Both the position numbers and the translations under genes were made by a program. The notes under the pieces were generated by a model that was not told the DNA's origin, did not search any database, and saw only the letters and a list, made by a program, of their open reading frames with translations. Shown here one piece after another: positions 7,852 through 16,672 of a stretch of 40,317 bases of DNA (position 1 is its first letter; each line of letters opens with the position of its first letter). This DNA is from CAZHAC01 sp964383855 (GTDB lineage Bacteria; Chloroflexota; Dormibacteria; Dormibacterales; Dormibacteraceae): assembly GCA_964383855.1 (NCBI GenBank), contig CAYLIP010000021.1, positions 1 through 40,317 on the forward strand. Direction: 5' to 3'.

Positions 7852-8622
7852 TCACGCCGACTTCCCCAGGTAAGCCTCGATGACGCGCTTGTTGTTGCGA
7901 ACCTCCTCGGGCGTGCCCTCGGCGATCTTCTCGCCGTGGTCGAGCACCGCGATCCGCCTGGAGATGCCCATCACCACCCGCATGTCGTGCTCGATCAGGA
8001 AGACCGTGATCCCCTCGCCGAGGATCTTCTCGACCAGCTTCATCAGCTCGACCTTCTCGGGGGGTGTGAACCCGGCCGCCGGCTCGTCGAGCAGGAGCAG
8101 CCGGGGGCGGGTGGCCAGGGCCCGCGCGATCTCGAGCCGGCGCTGCTGCCCGTAGGCCAGGTTGCGCGCGTAGTTCTCCGCCTGGCGCCCGATGCCCACG
8201 AAGTCGAGGAGCTCGCGCGCCCGCTCATCGACCGCCGCCTCCTCCCGCTTCTCGCCTCGCGTCTTCAGGAGCGCGTCCCAGAGCTTGGCTCTCATCCGGA
8301 CGTGCTGGCCGACGCGGACGTTGTCGATCACGGTCATGTAATCGAAGAGGCGGATGTTCTGGAAGGTGCGCGCGATGCCCAGCTTGGCCACCTGGTGCGG
8401 CCGCGCGCCCGCGATGTTGACGCCTTCGAACAGGACCTCGCCCGAGCTGGGCGGAAAGAGGCCGGTGATGCAGTTGAAGAGGGTCGTCTTGCCGGCGCCG
8501 TTGGGCCCGATGAGAGAGAAGACCTCTCCCCGTTTGACGTCGAAGCTGACCTCGTCGACCGCGGTCAGGCCGCCGAACCGCTTGCTCACACTCCCCAGGC
8601 TCAGGACGTTCTCCCCGGCCAT
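7852..8622 (-). CDS. livG: Branched-chain amino-acid ABC transporter, ATP-binding protein LivG
   Basis: Second ATPase of the Liv importer, 256 residues. Walker A GPNGAGKT (39-46), the LivG-specific LARTFQNIRLF-like stretch (IARTFQNIRLF, 83-93), signature LAYGQQRRLEI (155-165, usually LSYGQQRR) and Walker B LLLLDEPAAGF with Asp179-Glu180. The C-terminal EEVRNNKRVIEAYLG is the usual LivG tail. The long open frame extends to 9312 across livM in another frame; ATG at 8622 is the real start because it gives MAGENVLSLGSVSKRFGG and begins two bases after the livM stop. Family members usually read GMNP after PAA; here it is GFTP. Confidence 0.95.
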   Translation of the reverse strand: MAGENVLSLGSVSKRFGGLTAVDEVSFDVKRGEVFSLIGPNGAGKTTLFNCITGLFPPSSGEVLFEGVNIAGARPHQVAKLGIARTFQNIRLFDYMTVIDNVRVGQHVRMRAKLWDALLKTRGEKREEAAVDERARELLDFVGIGRQAENYARNLAYGQQRRLEIARALATRPRLLLLDEPAAGFTPPEKVELMKLVEKILGEGITVFLIEHDMRVVMGISRRIAVLDHGEKIAEGTPEEVRNNKRVIEAYLGKSA

Positions 8623-8624
8623 GC

Positions 8625-9845
8625 TCAGAACTCCGCCTGGGTGGTGTCGAACACCGTCTGCTCGCCACCCGGCTCGCCGTGCTTGAGCTCCTGCTGGCGC
8701 AGCCGCGAGGGAAGGATGCCCTGCGGGCGCAGCAGCATCATCAGCACGAGGATGATCCCGAATAAGAGGTACTTGATCCGGTTCACGGCCTCCCCGACCC
8801 CGGGCCAGTCGCCGTGCGCGCTGTTGAGGGAATCCAGGCCCAGCGATGCGAACAGCGCCTTGGCCTGCTGAGGCGCGTCGGGCAGCAGCTTGTAGAGGAC
8901 GAAGTAGACGACCAGCGAGCCGATCATCACCCCCGGGATATTGCCCATGCCGCCGAGCACGACCATGACCAGGATCGTCACCGAGACCACGAAGCTGAAG
9001 CTGTCCGAGTTCACGAACGCCAGCTTGGCGCCGTAGTAGGCGCCGGCGAAGCCGCTCACCGAGGCGCCGATGGCGAAGGCCAGCAGCTTGTAGTTGACGG
9101 TGTTGACGCCCATCGCCGCGGCCGCCACCTCGTCCTCGCGGATCGCCATCCAGGCCCGCCCGATGCGCGAGCGGTAGAGGTTGTTGACCAGGATGACGCA
9201 CGCGGTGATCAGGATCACCATCAGGACGTACCAGGCGGTCGCGTTGGCCGAGTTGAGGACGACGTCGCTGGCCCAGCCGAAGTCGAGCCCGGCCCAGGGA
9301 CCGTTGATCCACCCGGGCAGGCGGGGCGGGTCGAGGGCGGTGACGCCGTTGACGCCGCCCGTGATCTGGCCGCCGTTGTTGAAGACCCGGGGCACGATCT
9401 CGCCGAAGCCCAGCGTCACGATGGCCAGGTAGTCGCCGCGCAGCCGCAGCGTGGGGGCGCCGAGCAGGGCGCCCATGCCGGCCGCGATGAAGAGGCCGAT
9501 GAAGAGCGCGATCCAGAAGGGGATGTGGATGGCATGGTTGGCGGGCGCCGGCCAGCTGAGGCCGAGGTTGGAGGCGACGGCGCCGTAGGTGTAGGCGCCG
9601 ATCGCGAAGAAGGCGGCGTACCCGAGGTCGAGCAGGCCCGCGAAGCCGACCACGACGTTGAGGCCGATCGCCATCAGGACGAAGATGCCGCCGTCGGCGG
9701 CCAGGCTGACCAGGTAGTCGCCGCTGCCGCCGGTCAGGAACTGGGCCGTCATCGGGAAGATCAGCGCCGCCACCGCCAGCACGAAGTAGGCGATCGCGTT
9801 GGGGTTGGTCCGGTTCTCCCGGACCAGCTCTCGGATGCGGCTCAT
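8625..9845 (-). CDS. livM: Branched-chain amino-acid ABC transporter permease LivM
   Basis: Second membrane subunit of the Liv importer, 406 residues with about nine to ten membrane segments. Diagnostic stretches are LNVVVGFAGLLDLGYAAFFAIGAY, LRLRGDYLAIVTLGFGEI (cytoplasmic coupling loop) and IGRAWMAIREDEVAAAAMGV. The C-terminal 30 residues after RPQGILPSRLRQQEL are hydrophilic and longer than usual. The ATG at 9845 overlaps the livH stop (ATGA), so coupling is likely; the frame that runs back to 10385 overlaps livH and is an artefact of high GC. An insertion of about 40 residues (DAPQQAKALFASLGLDSLN region) between the last two membrane segments seems specific to this branch. Confidence 0.95.
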   Translation of the reverse strand: MSRIRELVRENRTNPNAIAYFVLAVAALIFPMTAQFLTGGSGDYLVSLAADGGIFVLMAIGLNVVVGFAGLLDLGYAAFFAIGAYTYGAVASNLGLSWPAPANHAIHIPFWIALFIGLFIAAGMGALLGAPTLRLRGDYLAIVTLGFGEIVPRVFNNGGQITGGVNGVTALDPPRLPGWINGPWAGLDFGWASDVVLNSANATAWYVLMVILITACVILVNNLYRSRIGRAWMAIREDEVAAAAMGVNTVNYKLLAFAIGASVSGFAGAYYGAKLAFVNSDSFSFVVSVTILVMVVLGGMGNIPGVMIGSLVVYFVLYKLLPDAPQQAKALFASLGLDSLNSAHGDWPGVGEAVNRIKYLLFGIILVLMMLLRPQGILPSRLRQQELKHGEPGGEQTVFDTTQAEF

Positions 9846-10894
9846 TTCTCGGGCACCCGCATGCCGAGCAGGCCGGTCGGCCTGAAGACCAGGACCAGGA
9901 TCAGGATCGCGAAGACGACGATCGGGGTCCAGGCGGCCGAGAAGTAGCCGTTCCAGAGCGCGGCGACGATGCCGATCATGAGCCCTCCGATGGCGGCGCC
10001 GGGGATGTTGCCGATGCCGCCGAAGACCGCTGCCGTGAAGGCGAAGAGGCCGGCTGTGAAGCCGACGTCGAAGGCCACGAAGTTGAAGTAGAGGCCGTAG
10101 ATGATGCCGCCCGCGCCGGCCAGGGCGGCGCCGATGAAGAAGGTGGCGGAGATCGTCCGGTTGATGTCGATGCCCATCAGCTGCGCGGCGTCCCGGTCCT
10201 GGGCGGTCGCACGCATCGCCTTGCCGAGCTTGGACAGGTTCACGAAGAGAGCCAGCGCCACCACCAGGGTGACCGCGGTGACGATCACGATCAGGTCCTT
10301 GACGCCGATCGAGCCCCCGCCCCCGAGCGGGATTCGGGTCTGCGGCAGCAGGTTCGCGTAGTGGAGGTTGAAGGGGCCCTTCCACACGTACATGACGCCC
10401 TCGAGGATGAAGGACATCCCGACCGCCGTGATCAGCGGCGCCAGGCGGGGCGCGTTGCGCAGGGGCCGGTACGCGATCCGCTCGATGCCCACGTTGATGA
10501 TGGCGCAGACGGCCATCGTCACCAGCAGCACTCCGAGCAGCGGCACCAGCAGCAGGAGGTTGAAGGGCTTGCCCTCGGCCAGCCCGAACGCGGGCATGAG
10601 CGCCAGCGAGATGAATGCGCCGAGGGTGAAGACGTCGCCGTGGGCGAAGTTGATGAGCTCGATGATGCCGTAGACCATCGTGTACCCGAGGGCCACCAGC
10701 GCGTAGATGGCGCCGTCGGCGATCCCGAAGGCGAGCGTCTGGATGAAGTACGAGGGCCCCCGCTGGCCGACCTTGATCAACAGATACACGACCACCACGG
10801 CGACCGCCGCCAGCAGGATGCCGCTGGCGACCCGTCCCCAGATCGAGCCGCGGATCGCGGCCCGCCGCTGTGCCACCCCTGCTACTGCTTCCAA
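9842..10894 (-). CDS. livH: Branched-chain amino-acid ABC transporter permease LivH
   Basis: First membrane subunit of the Liv importer, 350 residues, longer than the usual about 300 because of a 45-residue N-terminal extension and a membrane segment at about 24-42. Diagnostic stretches: GAIYALVALGYTMVYGIIELINFAHGD, YRPLRNAPRLAPLITAVGMSF, KAMRATAQDRDAAQLMGID and AAVFGGIGNIPGAAIGGL. TTG start at 10894 with AGGGGA just upstream. A strong stem-loop lies between livK and this gene, so livH and the genes after it may be transcribed at a lower level than the binding protein. Confidence 0.95.
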   Translation of the reverse strand: MEAVAGVAQRRAAIRGSIWGRVASGILLAAVAVVVVYLLIKVGQRGPSYFIQTLAFGIADGAIYALVALGYTMVYGIIELINFAHGDVFTLGAFISLALMPAFGLAEGKPFNLLLLVPLLGVLLVTMAVCAIINVGIERIAYRPLRNAPRLAPLITAVGMSFILEGVMYVWKGPFNLHYANLLPQTRIPLGGGGSIGVKDLIVIVTAVTLVVALALFVNLSKLGKAMRATAQDRDAAQLMGIDINRTISATFFIGAALAGAGGIIYGLYFNFVAFDVGFTAGLFAFTAAVFGGIGNIPGAAIGGLMIGIVAALWNGYFSAAWTPIVVFAILILVLVFRPTGLLGMRVPEK

Positions 10895-10915
10895 ATTCCC
10901 CTCTGCTCCGTCCTG

Positions 10916-10945
10916 AAAAGAGGAGGGGGCCGAAGCCCCCTCCTC
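10916..10945 (-). terminator. Intrinsic terminator / attenuator between livK and livH
   Basis: Read on the minus strand, an 11-bp perfect GC-rich stem (10935-10945 with 10920-10930) closes a TTCG tetraloop and is followed by TTTT (10916-10919). This is a clear rho-independent type hairpin right after the livK stop. Because livHMGF continue on the same strand with no other obvious promoter, it probably acts by partial read-through to make more binding protein than permease. Confidence 0.85.
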
Positions 10946-10968
10946 GGGAAAACCTGCGTTGCTACCGG

Positions 10969-12246
10969 CTAGCCGCCGACGTTGAACTGCTTGGAGAACG
11001 CCCAGTCGCCGTTCTTGTACTGCTGGATCTGCAGCACGGGGGCGGTCGGGTCGCCCTGGGCCGTGAACGAGATCGTCCCGGTCAGGCCCTTGAAGTTGCT
11101 GGTCTTGGCCACGGCGTCGACCACCTGCTGCCGGGTGGGCACCTTGCCCCCGTTGGAGTCGATCGCCCGCTTGATGGCGTCGGCCAGGATGGCCGCGCAG
11201 TCGTACGAGGCGAAGGTGTAGGCGCCGGTGTCCTCCTTCTTGGGGAAGGCCTTGTTGTAGGCGTCGATGGTGCTCTTGGCGCTCGCGTTCTGGGTGGCGT
11301 CAGCCGCGCCCTGGCTGGCGTACATGTGGTCGCTGGCCATCGCGCCGGCGTCCTTGATGCACTGCGCGTCGCCGATCCCGTCGGGGCCGACGTAGTAGAG
11401 CGTGGACTTGTCGAAGATGCCGCTGGCCTGGGCGAGCGGGATGCAGCCCTTGGTGGCCGAGGTGGCGCCGGCGTAGATGCCCTGGGCGCCCTTCGACTTG
11501 GCGTCGTTGAGGAAGGCCTTGAAGTCGTTGGTCGACTTCATGTCGAAGTCCTGGTCGCTGACGATCGTGCCGCCCTTCTTCTTGAACTCGTTGACGAAGT
11601 TGGTCTTGACGCCCTTGCCGAAGACCTCGTTGTCAGAGAAGGCGGCGGCCTTGGTCACCTTGAGGGTGTCGTAGAGGAAGTCCGCCATGCCGGGGCCCTG
11701 GAAGGTGTCGGCGGCGGCGACCCGGAAGTAGTTGTTCTTGCCGTTCGGGCGCAGGCTCTTGGGCGTGAAGCCGTTGGCCGACTGGCAGTAGGGCAGGTCC
11801 TGGGTCAGGCACTCGTTGGTGTTCGAGGGGCTGATCATGGCCAGGTTGGCGTTGTTGGCGATCGGGATCTCGGCCTTGGCCACACCCGAGTTGAAGGGGC
11901 CGACCATGCCCAGGATCTTCGTGTTGGAGATCATCTGCTGGACGTTCTGGGCGCCCTTCTGCGCGTCGTGCACGCCGTTGACGGCGTCGTCGAACGGCTG
12001 GAAGGTGAGCTTGTAGCCGCTCACGCACTTGGCCTGCTGGACCGCGAACTGGGCGCCGTTCTGGGCCGGCAGGCCCGAGGACGCGTCCGAGCCGGAGACC
12101 GGCAGGTCGCTGGCGATCACGATCTCGCCCTTGCTGCAGTCTGAGGAGCTGCCGCCGCTGGTGCCGCCGCCGCCACCGCAGGCGACGGTCATCAGCGAGG
12201 CGCCTGCCGCAAGCGTCAGGCTCCTCATAACGAAGAGTCGATTCAT
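10969..12246 (-). CDS. livK: Branched-chain amino-acid ABC transporter, substrate-binding lipoprotein
   Basis: Extracytoplasmic receptor of the Liv importer, 425 residues. The N-terminus MNRLFVMRSLTLAAGASLMTVAC is a lipoprotein signal with Cys23 as lipid site (lipobox TVAC, slightly atypical at -3), followed by a Gly/Ser linker. The mature part is a type I periplasmic-binding fold: EIVIASDLPVSGSDASSGLPAQNGAQFAVQQ, then MVGPFNSGVAKAEIPIANNANLAMISPSNTN, which binds the amino-acid backbone. Several Cys pairs (for example residues near 153 and 160) might form disulfides. ATG at 12246 with AGGGGGA upstream. The ligand within the branched-chain or related amino-acid group cannot be told. Confidence 0.93.
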   Translation of the reverse strand: MNRLFVMRSLTLAAGASLMTVACGGGGGTSGGSSSDCSKGEIVIASDLPVSGSDASSGLPAQNGAQFAVQQAKCVSGYKLTFQPFDDAVNGVHDAQKGAQNVQQMISNTKILGMVGPFNSGVAKAEIPIANNANLAMISPSNTNECLTQDLPYCQSANGFTPKSLRPNGKNNYFRVAAADTFQGPGMADFLYDTLKVTKAAAFSDNEVFGKGVKTNFVNEFKKKGGTIVSDQDFDMKSTNDFKAFLNDAKSKGAQGIYAGATSATKGCIPLAQASGIFDKSTLYYVGPDGIGDAQCIKDAGAMASDHMYASQGAADATQNASAKSTIDAYNKAFPKKEDTGAYTFASYDCAAILADAIKRAIDSNGGKVPTRQQVVDAVAKTSNFKGLTGTISFTAQGDPTAPVLQIQQYKNGDWAFSKQFNVGG

Positions 12247-12465
12247 CTGGTTCCCCCTGTAAAGGACGTTCCGGGCGCGTCGCCCAATGCCCCCCTCGCC
12301 CTCTTCCCGTCGTCCTTTCTCGGTGTGATCCCGGGGCGAGAGTGCGCCGGCGAGGGGGCGCGACCACCGAGATGGCCGCCCCGCTACTCCGCGGTAAGTG
12401 TTGCGGTGAGTTGTGCCGGTGTCAAGCTTGCGCTCCCCGGCGCCGAACCGGGCCGCCGCGCTCGA

Positions 12466-12471
12466 TATACT
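12466..12471 (+). promoter_or_regulatory. Candidate -10 element of the TPR protein gene
   Basis: TATACT in an otherwise very GC-rich stretch, 40 bases before the TTG at 12512. No good -35 is visible. If used, transcription would begin near 12478, downstream of the earlier in-frame GTG/ATG-type starts, which favours the start at 12512. The rest of the 265-base divergent region 12247-12511 holds no other element I can support. Confidence 0.4.
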
Positions 12472-12511
12472 CAGCCTGCCGAAGACCCAGCCCGATCAGG
12501 AGCGCACGCCC

Positions 12512-13378
12512 TTGAAGACCCAGCCGGGGGAGAACCTCAAGCCCCGCTCTCAATACGTGGAAGACGCCATCCGCCTTGCCATGGAGAGCCAGTGGGACGA
12601 AGCCGTCCAGCTGAACAGCTTCATCCTGGAGAACTTCGAGCCCGACGATCAGACGCACAACCGGCTGGGGAAGGCTCTGACCGAGCTCGGCCGCCTCGAG
12701 GAGGCGCGCAGCCACTACGACGTGGCCCTCAAGCTCAACCCCTTCAACCAGGTCGCCAAGAAGAACCGCTCCAAGCTCGAGGTGCTGATCCAGCACAAGG
12801 ACGAGATCAAGAGCGGCGGCGTGAAGGTGGACCTCAACCTCTTCGTGGAGGAGATGGGGAAGACGATCATCACCGCCCTCGAGAACGTCAAGGACCCCGA
12901 GATCTGCGACAAGATCGTGGCCGGCGACGTGGCCGAGCCCGAGGTGAGCGGCGACACCATCGTGCTGCGCACCCTTCGCGGCGTGCGGCTGGGTGAGGTC
13001 GAGCCGAAGCTGGCCCGGCGCATCCTCAAGTTCATCCAGGGCGGCAACCGCTACCAGGCCGGAGTCATCTCCTGCGAGGGCGGCGACGTCCGCGTGATCG
13101 TCCGCGAGACCTACCAGGACCCGAGCTTCGCCGGCAAGCCCAGCTTTCCCCAGCGGCAGAAGCGCGATGTCGCCTTCCGGCCCTACGCGCGCGAGTCGCT
13201 GCTCAACCGCGACGTCGATGTCTACGGCACCGACGACGACGAGGAGGACATCGCCCACGCCAGCGTCGAGATGGACATGGACGACGACGAGGGCATGCAC
13301 GAGGTCGACGAGGATTCGGACTCGGTCGACTTCGACGAGGAAGTCAGCGGCGATGGCGACGAGGAGGAGGAGCAGTGA
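12512..13378 (+). CDS. TPR-containing protein with acidic C-terminal tail, function unknown
   Basis: A 288-residue protein. Residues about 12-75 form tetratricopeptide-type helices: YVEDAIRLAMESQWDEAVQL, then TQTHNRLGKALTELGRLEEARSHYDVALKLNPFN-like TPR consensus with the final LNPFN turn. A middle domain (about 90-215) with KVDLNLFVEEMGKTI and RRILKFIQGGNRYQAGVIS is not recognised. The last 55 residues are extremely acidic (repeated DDDEE, DMDDDEG, EEEEQ) and probably disordered. The TTG at 12512 is chosen because AGGAG lies 9 bases upstream and a TATACT hexamer would start transcription after the earlier possible start at 12413. Gene divergent from livK, upstream of hisZ. It might be a protein-protein or RNA-binding adaptor; no function is assigned. 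Confidence 0.75.
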   Translation: MKTQPGENLKPRSQYVEDAIRLAMESQWDEAVQLNSFILENFEPDDQTHNRLGKALTELGRLEEARSHYDVALKLNPFNQVAKKNRSKLEVLIQHKDEIKSGGVKVDLNLFVEEMGKTIITALENVKDPEICDKIVAGDVAEPEVSGDTIVLRTLRGVRLGEVEPKLARRILKFIQGGNRYQAGVISCEGGDVRVIVRETYQDPSFAGKPSFPQRQKRDVAFRPYARESLLNRDVDVYGTDDDEEDIAHASVEMDMDDDEGMHEVDEDSDSVDFDEEVSGDGDEEEEQ

Positions 13379-13425
13379 CGGCCGGGCGCCACGGGATTCA
13401 GCGGCAGCCCGGTTTTCCAGCCAGG

Positions 13426-13446
13426 CCGGCGACCCCGCCGGGTTTC
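13426..13446 (+). terminator. Weak hairpin after the TPR gene
   Basis: CCGGCG, loop ACCC, CGCCGG (13426-13441) followed by GTTTC. The short stem and only three Ts make it a weak terminator at best. It lies in the 132-base gap before hisZ, whose own promoter is not obvious, so the his genes may be read through from the TPR gene. Confidence 0.35.
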
Positions 13447-13510
13447 AAGGTGTGCCTTCACCGTCGCTGACGACTCCCTCCAGCCTCTAGACCCGGCGGC
13501 GGCGGCCGTC

Positions 13511-14767
13511 GTGCGGGGCGTCCCGGGCCTCCGCGACCTCCTGCCCGACCAGGCCGAGGCCATGCGCGCCACCCAGGAGGCGGTGCTGGCCGAGATGCGC
13601 CGCTGGGGATACCGCTTCATCGTCACGTCCACCCTCGAGAGCCTGGATGTGCTGGAGCTCGGGTTGGGCTCCGAGCAGCGGCGGCGGCTGTTCAAGCTCA
13701 GCGACGGCGACGGGTCGCTCCTGGCCGTGGTCGGGGAGCGGACGGTGCCGGTGGCCCGGCTCGCCGCCTCGCGGCTGCGGGACGCCCCGCTGCCTCTCCG
13801 CCTCTGCTACGCGGGACCGGTGCTTTCCAGCGAGGCGGGGCGGTTCGCGCGGCAGCGCGAGGCCTTCCAGGTCGGGGCCGAGCTGATCGGCGCCGGCGGC
13901 CCGGTCGCCGACGCCGAGGTGATCGCACTGGCCGTCCGCTGCCTGGACGCGGCCGGCCTGCGCCGCTACCAGGTCGACGTCGGGCACTCGGAGTTCTTCA
14001 AAGGCCTGCTCGACGGGCTCCGGCTGCCGGCCGAGCTGGAGGCCGGCGTCCGCTCGGCCCTGGCGGCGCGCGACCTGGTCCGCCTGGAGCGGCTGCTGAG
14101 CGGGACGCCGCTGCGCAGCGCGGAGCACGAGCTTCTCCTGCGCTTCCCGGCGCTGCGCGGTGGGGGTGAGATCATCGAAGCCGCCGGCCGGCTGGTCAAG
14201 AACCGGCGCTCGGAGCGGGCCCTGGCCGAGCTGCAGCAGGTCTTCGAGCTGCTGGGCGCCCACGGCCTCGGGGATGCGGTGCACATCGACCTCGGCGCCA
14301 TCCGCGACTTCGACTACTACACCGGCGTCATCTTCGAGGGCTACGGACCCGAGCTGGGCCGGCCGCTGGCCCAGGGCGGCCGCTACGACCGGCTGCTCGC
14401 GAGGTTCGGGCGCCCGGCCGCCGCCACCGGGTTCGTCCTCCACCTGGACCTGGTCGGCGAGGCCCAGGCGAGCGCCGGCGAGGCGCCGGCGCTGCCCCGG
14501 CTCGACGCGGCGGTGGCCTGGAGCCGGGCCGGGCTCCGGCAGGCGCTCCGGCTCGGTTCCTCGCTGCGCATGTTCGGAATGCGCGCGGTGGTCGACACCG
14601 AGCCGCGGACGCTGGAGAAGGCGCGAGGCTGGCGGGACAGCGTGGGCGCCCGCAGCCTCGTCCACTGCACGGGAGCCCCGCGCGTGGCCTGGCAGCCCCC
14701 GCGCGAGCCGGTGCGACGGCTGCCGGCGGAGCAGGTGGTCGGGCGCCTGGCGGGCTCGGGGCGCTAG
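13511..14767 (+). CDS. hisZ: ATP phosphoribosyltransferase regulatory subunit HisZ
   Basis: HisZ is a histidyl-tRNA-synthetase-like paralogue that forms a complex with short-form HisG and gives it activity and feedback control by histidine. The 418 residues start with RGVPGLRDLLPDQAEAM, the HisZ/HisS-type N-terminus; DFDYYTGVIFEGYGPELGRP and AQGGRYDRLLARFG are the class II synthetase-like motifs. There is no C-terminal anticodon-binding domain of a true HisRS, and the short HisG immediately downstream (2 bases away) confirms the assignment. The GTG at 13511 has no clear Shine-Dalgarno and lies in a GCG/GCC-rich stretch; no earlier usual start codon is available in frame, so the exact start is uncertain. 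Confidence 0.88.
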   Translation: MRGVPGLRDLLPDQAEAMRATQEAVLAEMRRWGYRFIVTSTLESLDVLELGLGSEQRRRLFKLSDGDGSLLAVVGERTVPVARLAASRLRDAPLPLRLCYAGPVLSSEAGRFARQREAFQVGAELIGAGGPVADAEVIALAVRCLDAAGLRRYQVDVGHSEFFKGLLDGLRLPAELEAGVRSALAARDLVRLERLLSGTPLRSAEHELLLRFPALRGGGEIIEAAGRLVKNRRSERALAELQQVFELLGAHGLGDAVHIDLGAIRDFDYYTGVIFEGYGPELGRPLAQGGRYDRLLARFGRPAAATGFVLHLDLVGEAQASAGEAPALPRLDAAVAWSRAGLRQALRLGSSLRMFGMRAVVDTEPRTLEKARGWRDSVGARSLVHCTGAPRVAWQPPREPVRRLPAEQVVGRLAGSGR

Positions 14768-14769
14768 CC

Positions 14770-15402
14770 ATGCTCACGATCGCGCTGCCCACCGGAGCCC
14801 TGCTCGAGGGCAGCCTGGACATGCTGCGGCGGGCCGGGGTGGCCCGGCTCACGCCGCAGCAGCTCGGCCGGCGGCTCCTCGTCGAGCAGGGCGCCGTGCG
14901 GGTCGTTCTCGTCCGGCCCGCCGACGTCTTCAACTACGTCGACCACGGGGCGGCGGATCTGGGCGTCGTCGGCAAGGACCAGCTCTGGGAGGCATCGGGC
15001 AGCACCTACGAGCTGGTCGACCTCGGGTTTGGCGGCTGCACGCTGGTCATCGCCGTGCCCGACGCCTCGCCGCTGCGGGGCCCGGAGACATGGCCGCCGA
15101 CGCTGCGCGTCGCCACCAAGTACGCGCGCGCGACCACCGCCTTCATGGACCGGCTCGGCCGGTCGGTGGACATCGTGCGCCTGCACGGGTCGGTCGAGCT
15201 GGCGCCGCAGGTCGGGCTGGTGGACGCCATCTCCGATCTCACCGCGACCGGGACCACCCTGCGCGAAAACCAGCTGCGCGTGGTGGCCGAGGTCGCCTCC
15301 TCGACGGCCCGGCTGATCGCCAACCAGGCCAGCCTGAAGACGCGCGGCGCCGAGCTTCAGGACGTGGTGAGGCGGATCCGGGAGGTGGCCGATGCCGCTT
15401 AG
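14770..15402 (+). CDS. hisG: ATP phosphoribosyltransferase, short-form catalytic subunit
   Basis: First enzyme of histidine synthesis: joins ATP and PRPP to phosphoribosyl-ATP. At 210 residues it is the short form that lacks the C-terminal regulatory domain and needs HisZ, encoded directly upstream. Motifs: LTIALPTGALLEGSLDML at the start, ADLGVVGKDQLWE, RVATKYARATTAFM, and the PRPP loop DAISDLTATGTTLREN near residues 153-168. The ATG starts 2 bases after the hisZ stop. The end overlaps hisD by 11 bases. Confidence 0.95.
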   Translation: MLTIALPTGALLEGSLDMLRRAGVARLTPQQLGRRLLVEQGAVRVVLVRPADVFNYVDHGAADLGVVGKDQLWEASGSTYELVDLGFGGCTLVIAVPDASPLRGPETWPPTLRVATKYARATTAFMDRLGRSVDIVRLHGSVELAPQVGLVDAISDLTATGTTLRENQLRVVAEVASSTARLIANQASLKTRGAELQDVVRRIREVADAA

Positions 15403-16672
15403 GCGCTACGCGGTCGCCGACTGGCTCGACAGCCCGCTCAGCCGGCGCCGGCTCGACCTCTCCGATTTCGCCGAGCAGCGGCGCGTGGTGGAGGAGATAG
15501 TGGGACGGGTCGCCGCCGGGGGCGACGCGGCGCTGCGCGAGTACGGGGAGCGCTTCGACGGCTGGGCGCCGGCACCCGAGGAGGGGTTCCAGGTGCCGAA
15601 GGCGGAGATCGACGCCGCCTGGCGCCGGCTCGGTGCCCGCGAGCGGGCGGCGCTCGAGTTTGCGGCCGGCCGAATTCGCGCCTTCCACGAGACGCAGCGG
15701 GTGCAGGACGTCTCCGGCCCGCCCGGGCTGCGCCTGCTCACCCGCCCCGTCCGCCGGGCGGGGCTCTACGTGCCCGGCGGCCGGGCGGCCTACCCGAGCA
15801 CGGTCCTGATGACCGCCATCCCGGCCCGGGTGGCGGGCGTCCGCGAGCTCGCGCTCTGCACGCCGCCGGCCACCGACGGCAGCGTGCCGGCGGCGATCCT
15901 GGCCGCGGCCGCGATCGCCGGCGTCGACGAGGTCTACCGGGTGGGGGGCGCCCAGGCGATCGCCGCCATGGCGGTGGGGACGGCTTCCATCCGCCGCGTC
16001 GACTTCATCGCCGGCCCCGGGAACATCTACGTGACGCTGGCCAAGAAGGAGGTTTTCGGAAGCGTCGGCGTGGACGCGATCGCCGGCCCGACCGAGATCC
16101 TGGTGGTCGCCGACGACTCGGCCCGGGCCGACTACGTGGCCGCCGACCTGGCCAGCCAGATGGAGCACGATCCCCTGGCCTGGGCGGTGCTGGTGACAAC
16201 CTCGGCGGCGCTCGCGGACGCGGTCGAGGAGGAGTTCAATGACCTTCTCAAGCGCCTCGACCGCGCCGAGGTGGTGGGCGCCGCGCACCTTGCGATCGTG
16301 CTCGCCGACAGCCTGGAGCAGGCGATCGCCGTTTCCAACGACTTCGGGCCGGAGCACCTGGAGATCATCACGGAGGACCCGCAGCGCTGGGTTCCGCTGG
16401 TGGAGAACGCAGGCGCGATCTTCCTCGGGCCGGATGCCGCGGTGTCGCTCGGCGACTACGTGATCGGACCCAACCACACGCTGCCGACCTCGGGGTCGGC
16501 GCGCTTCTCGTCGCCGCTCGGCGTCTACTCATTTCTCAAGCGGTCGAGCGTCGCCTCGGTCACGCGCGGCGACCTCCAGAACCTGCAGGAGGCGGCCCGC
16601 ACGCTGGCCGGCCTGGAGGGCCTGACCGCCCATGCCAACGCCGTGGAGGTGAGGCTTCGTGACGACGCGTAA
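15392..16672 (+). CDS. hisD: Histidinol dehydrogenase
   Basis: Oxidises histidinol to histidine in two NAD-linked steps. The 426 residues are standard. Visible: RAGLYVPGGRAAYPSTVLM, FIAGPGNIYVTLAKKEVFG (NAD region), the zinc ligands in SQMEHDP (Gln and His), GDYVIGPNHTLPTSG (Asp, and the loop with His) and the C-terminal His of LTAHANAVEVR. ATG at 15392 overlaps hisG by 11 bases and hisB overlaps its end by 14 bases, so the his genes form one translationally coupled unit. HisC, which normally acts before HisD, is not in the cluster. Confidence 0.97.
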   Translation: MPLRRYAVADWLDSPLSRRRLDLSDFAEQRRVVEEIVGRVAAGGDAALREYGERFDGWAPAPEEGFQVPKAEIDAAWRRLGARERAALEFAAGRIRAFHETQRVQDVSGPPGLRLLTRPVRRAGLYVPGGRAAYPSTVLMTAIPARVAGVRELALCTPPATDGSVPAAILAAAAIAGVDEVYRVGGAQAIAAMAVGTASIRRVDFIAGPGNIYVTLAKKEVFGSVGVDAIAGPTEILVVADDSARADYVAADLASQMEHDPLAWAVLVTTSAALADAVEEEFNDLLKRLDRAEVVGAAHLAIVLADSLEQAIAVSNDFGPEHLEIITEDPQRWVPLVENAGAIFLGPDAAVSLGDYVIGPNHTLPTSGSARFSSPLGVYSFLKRSSVASVTRGDLQNLQEAARTLAGLEGLTAHANAVEVRLRDDA

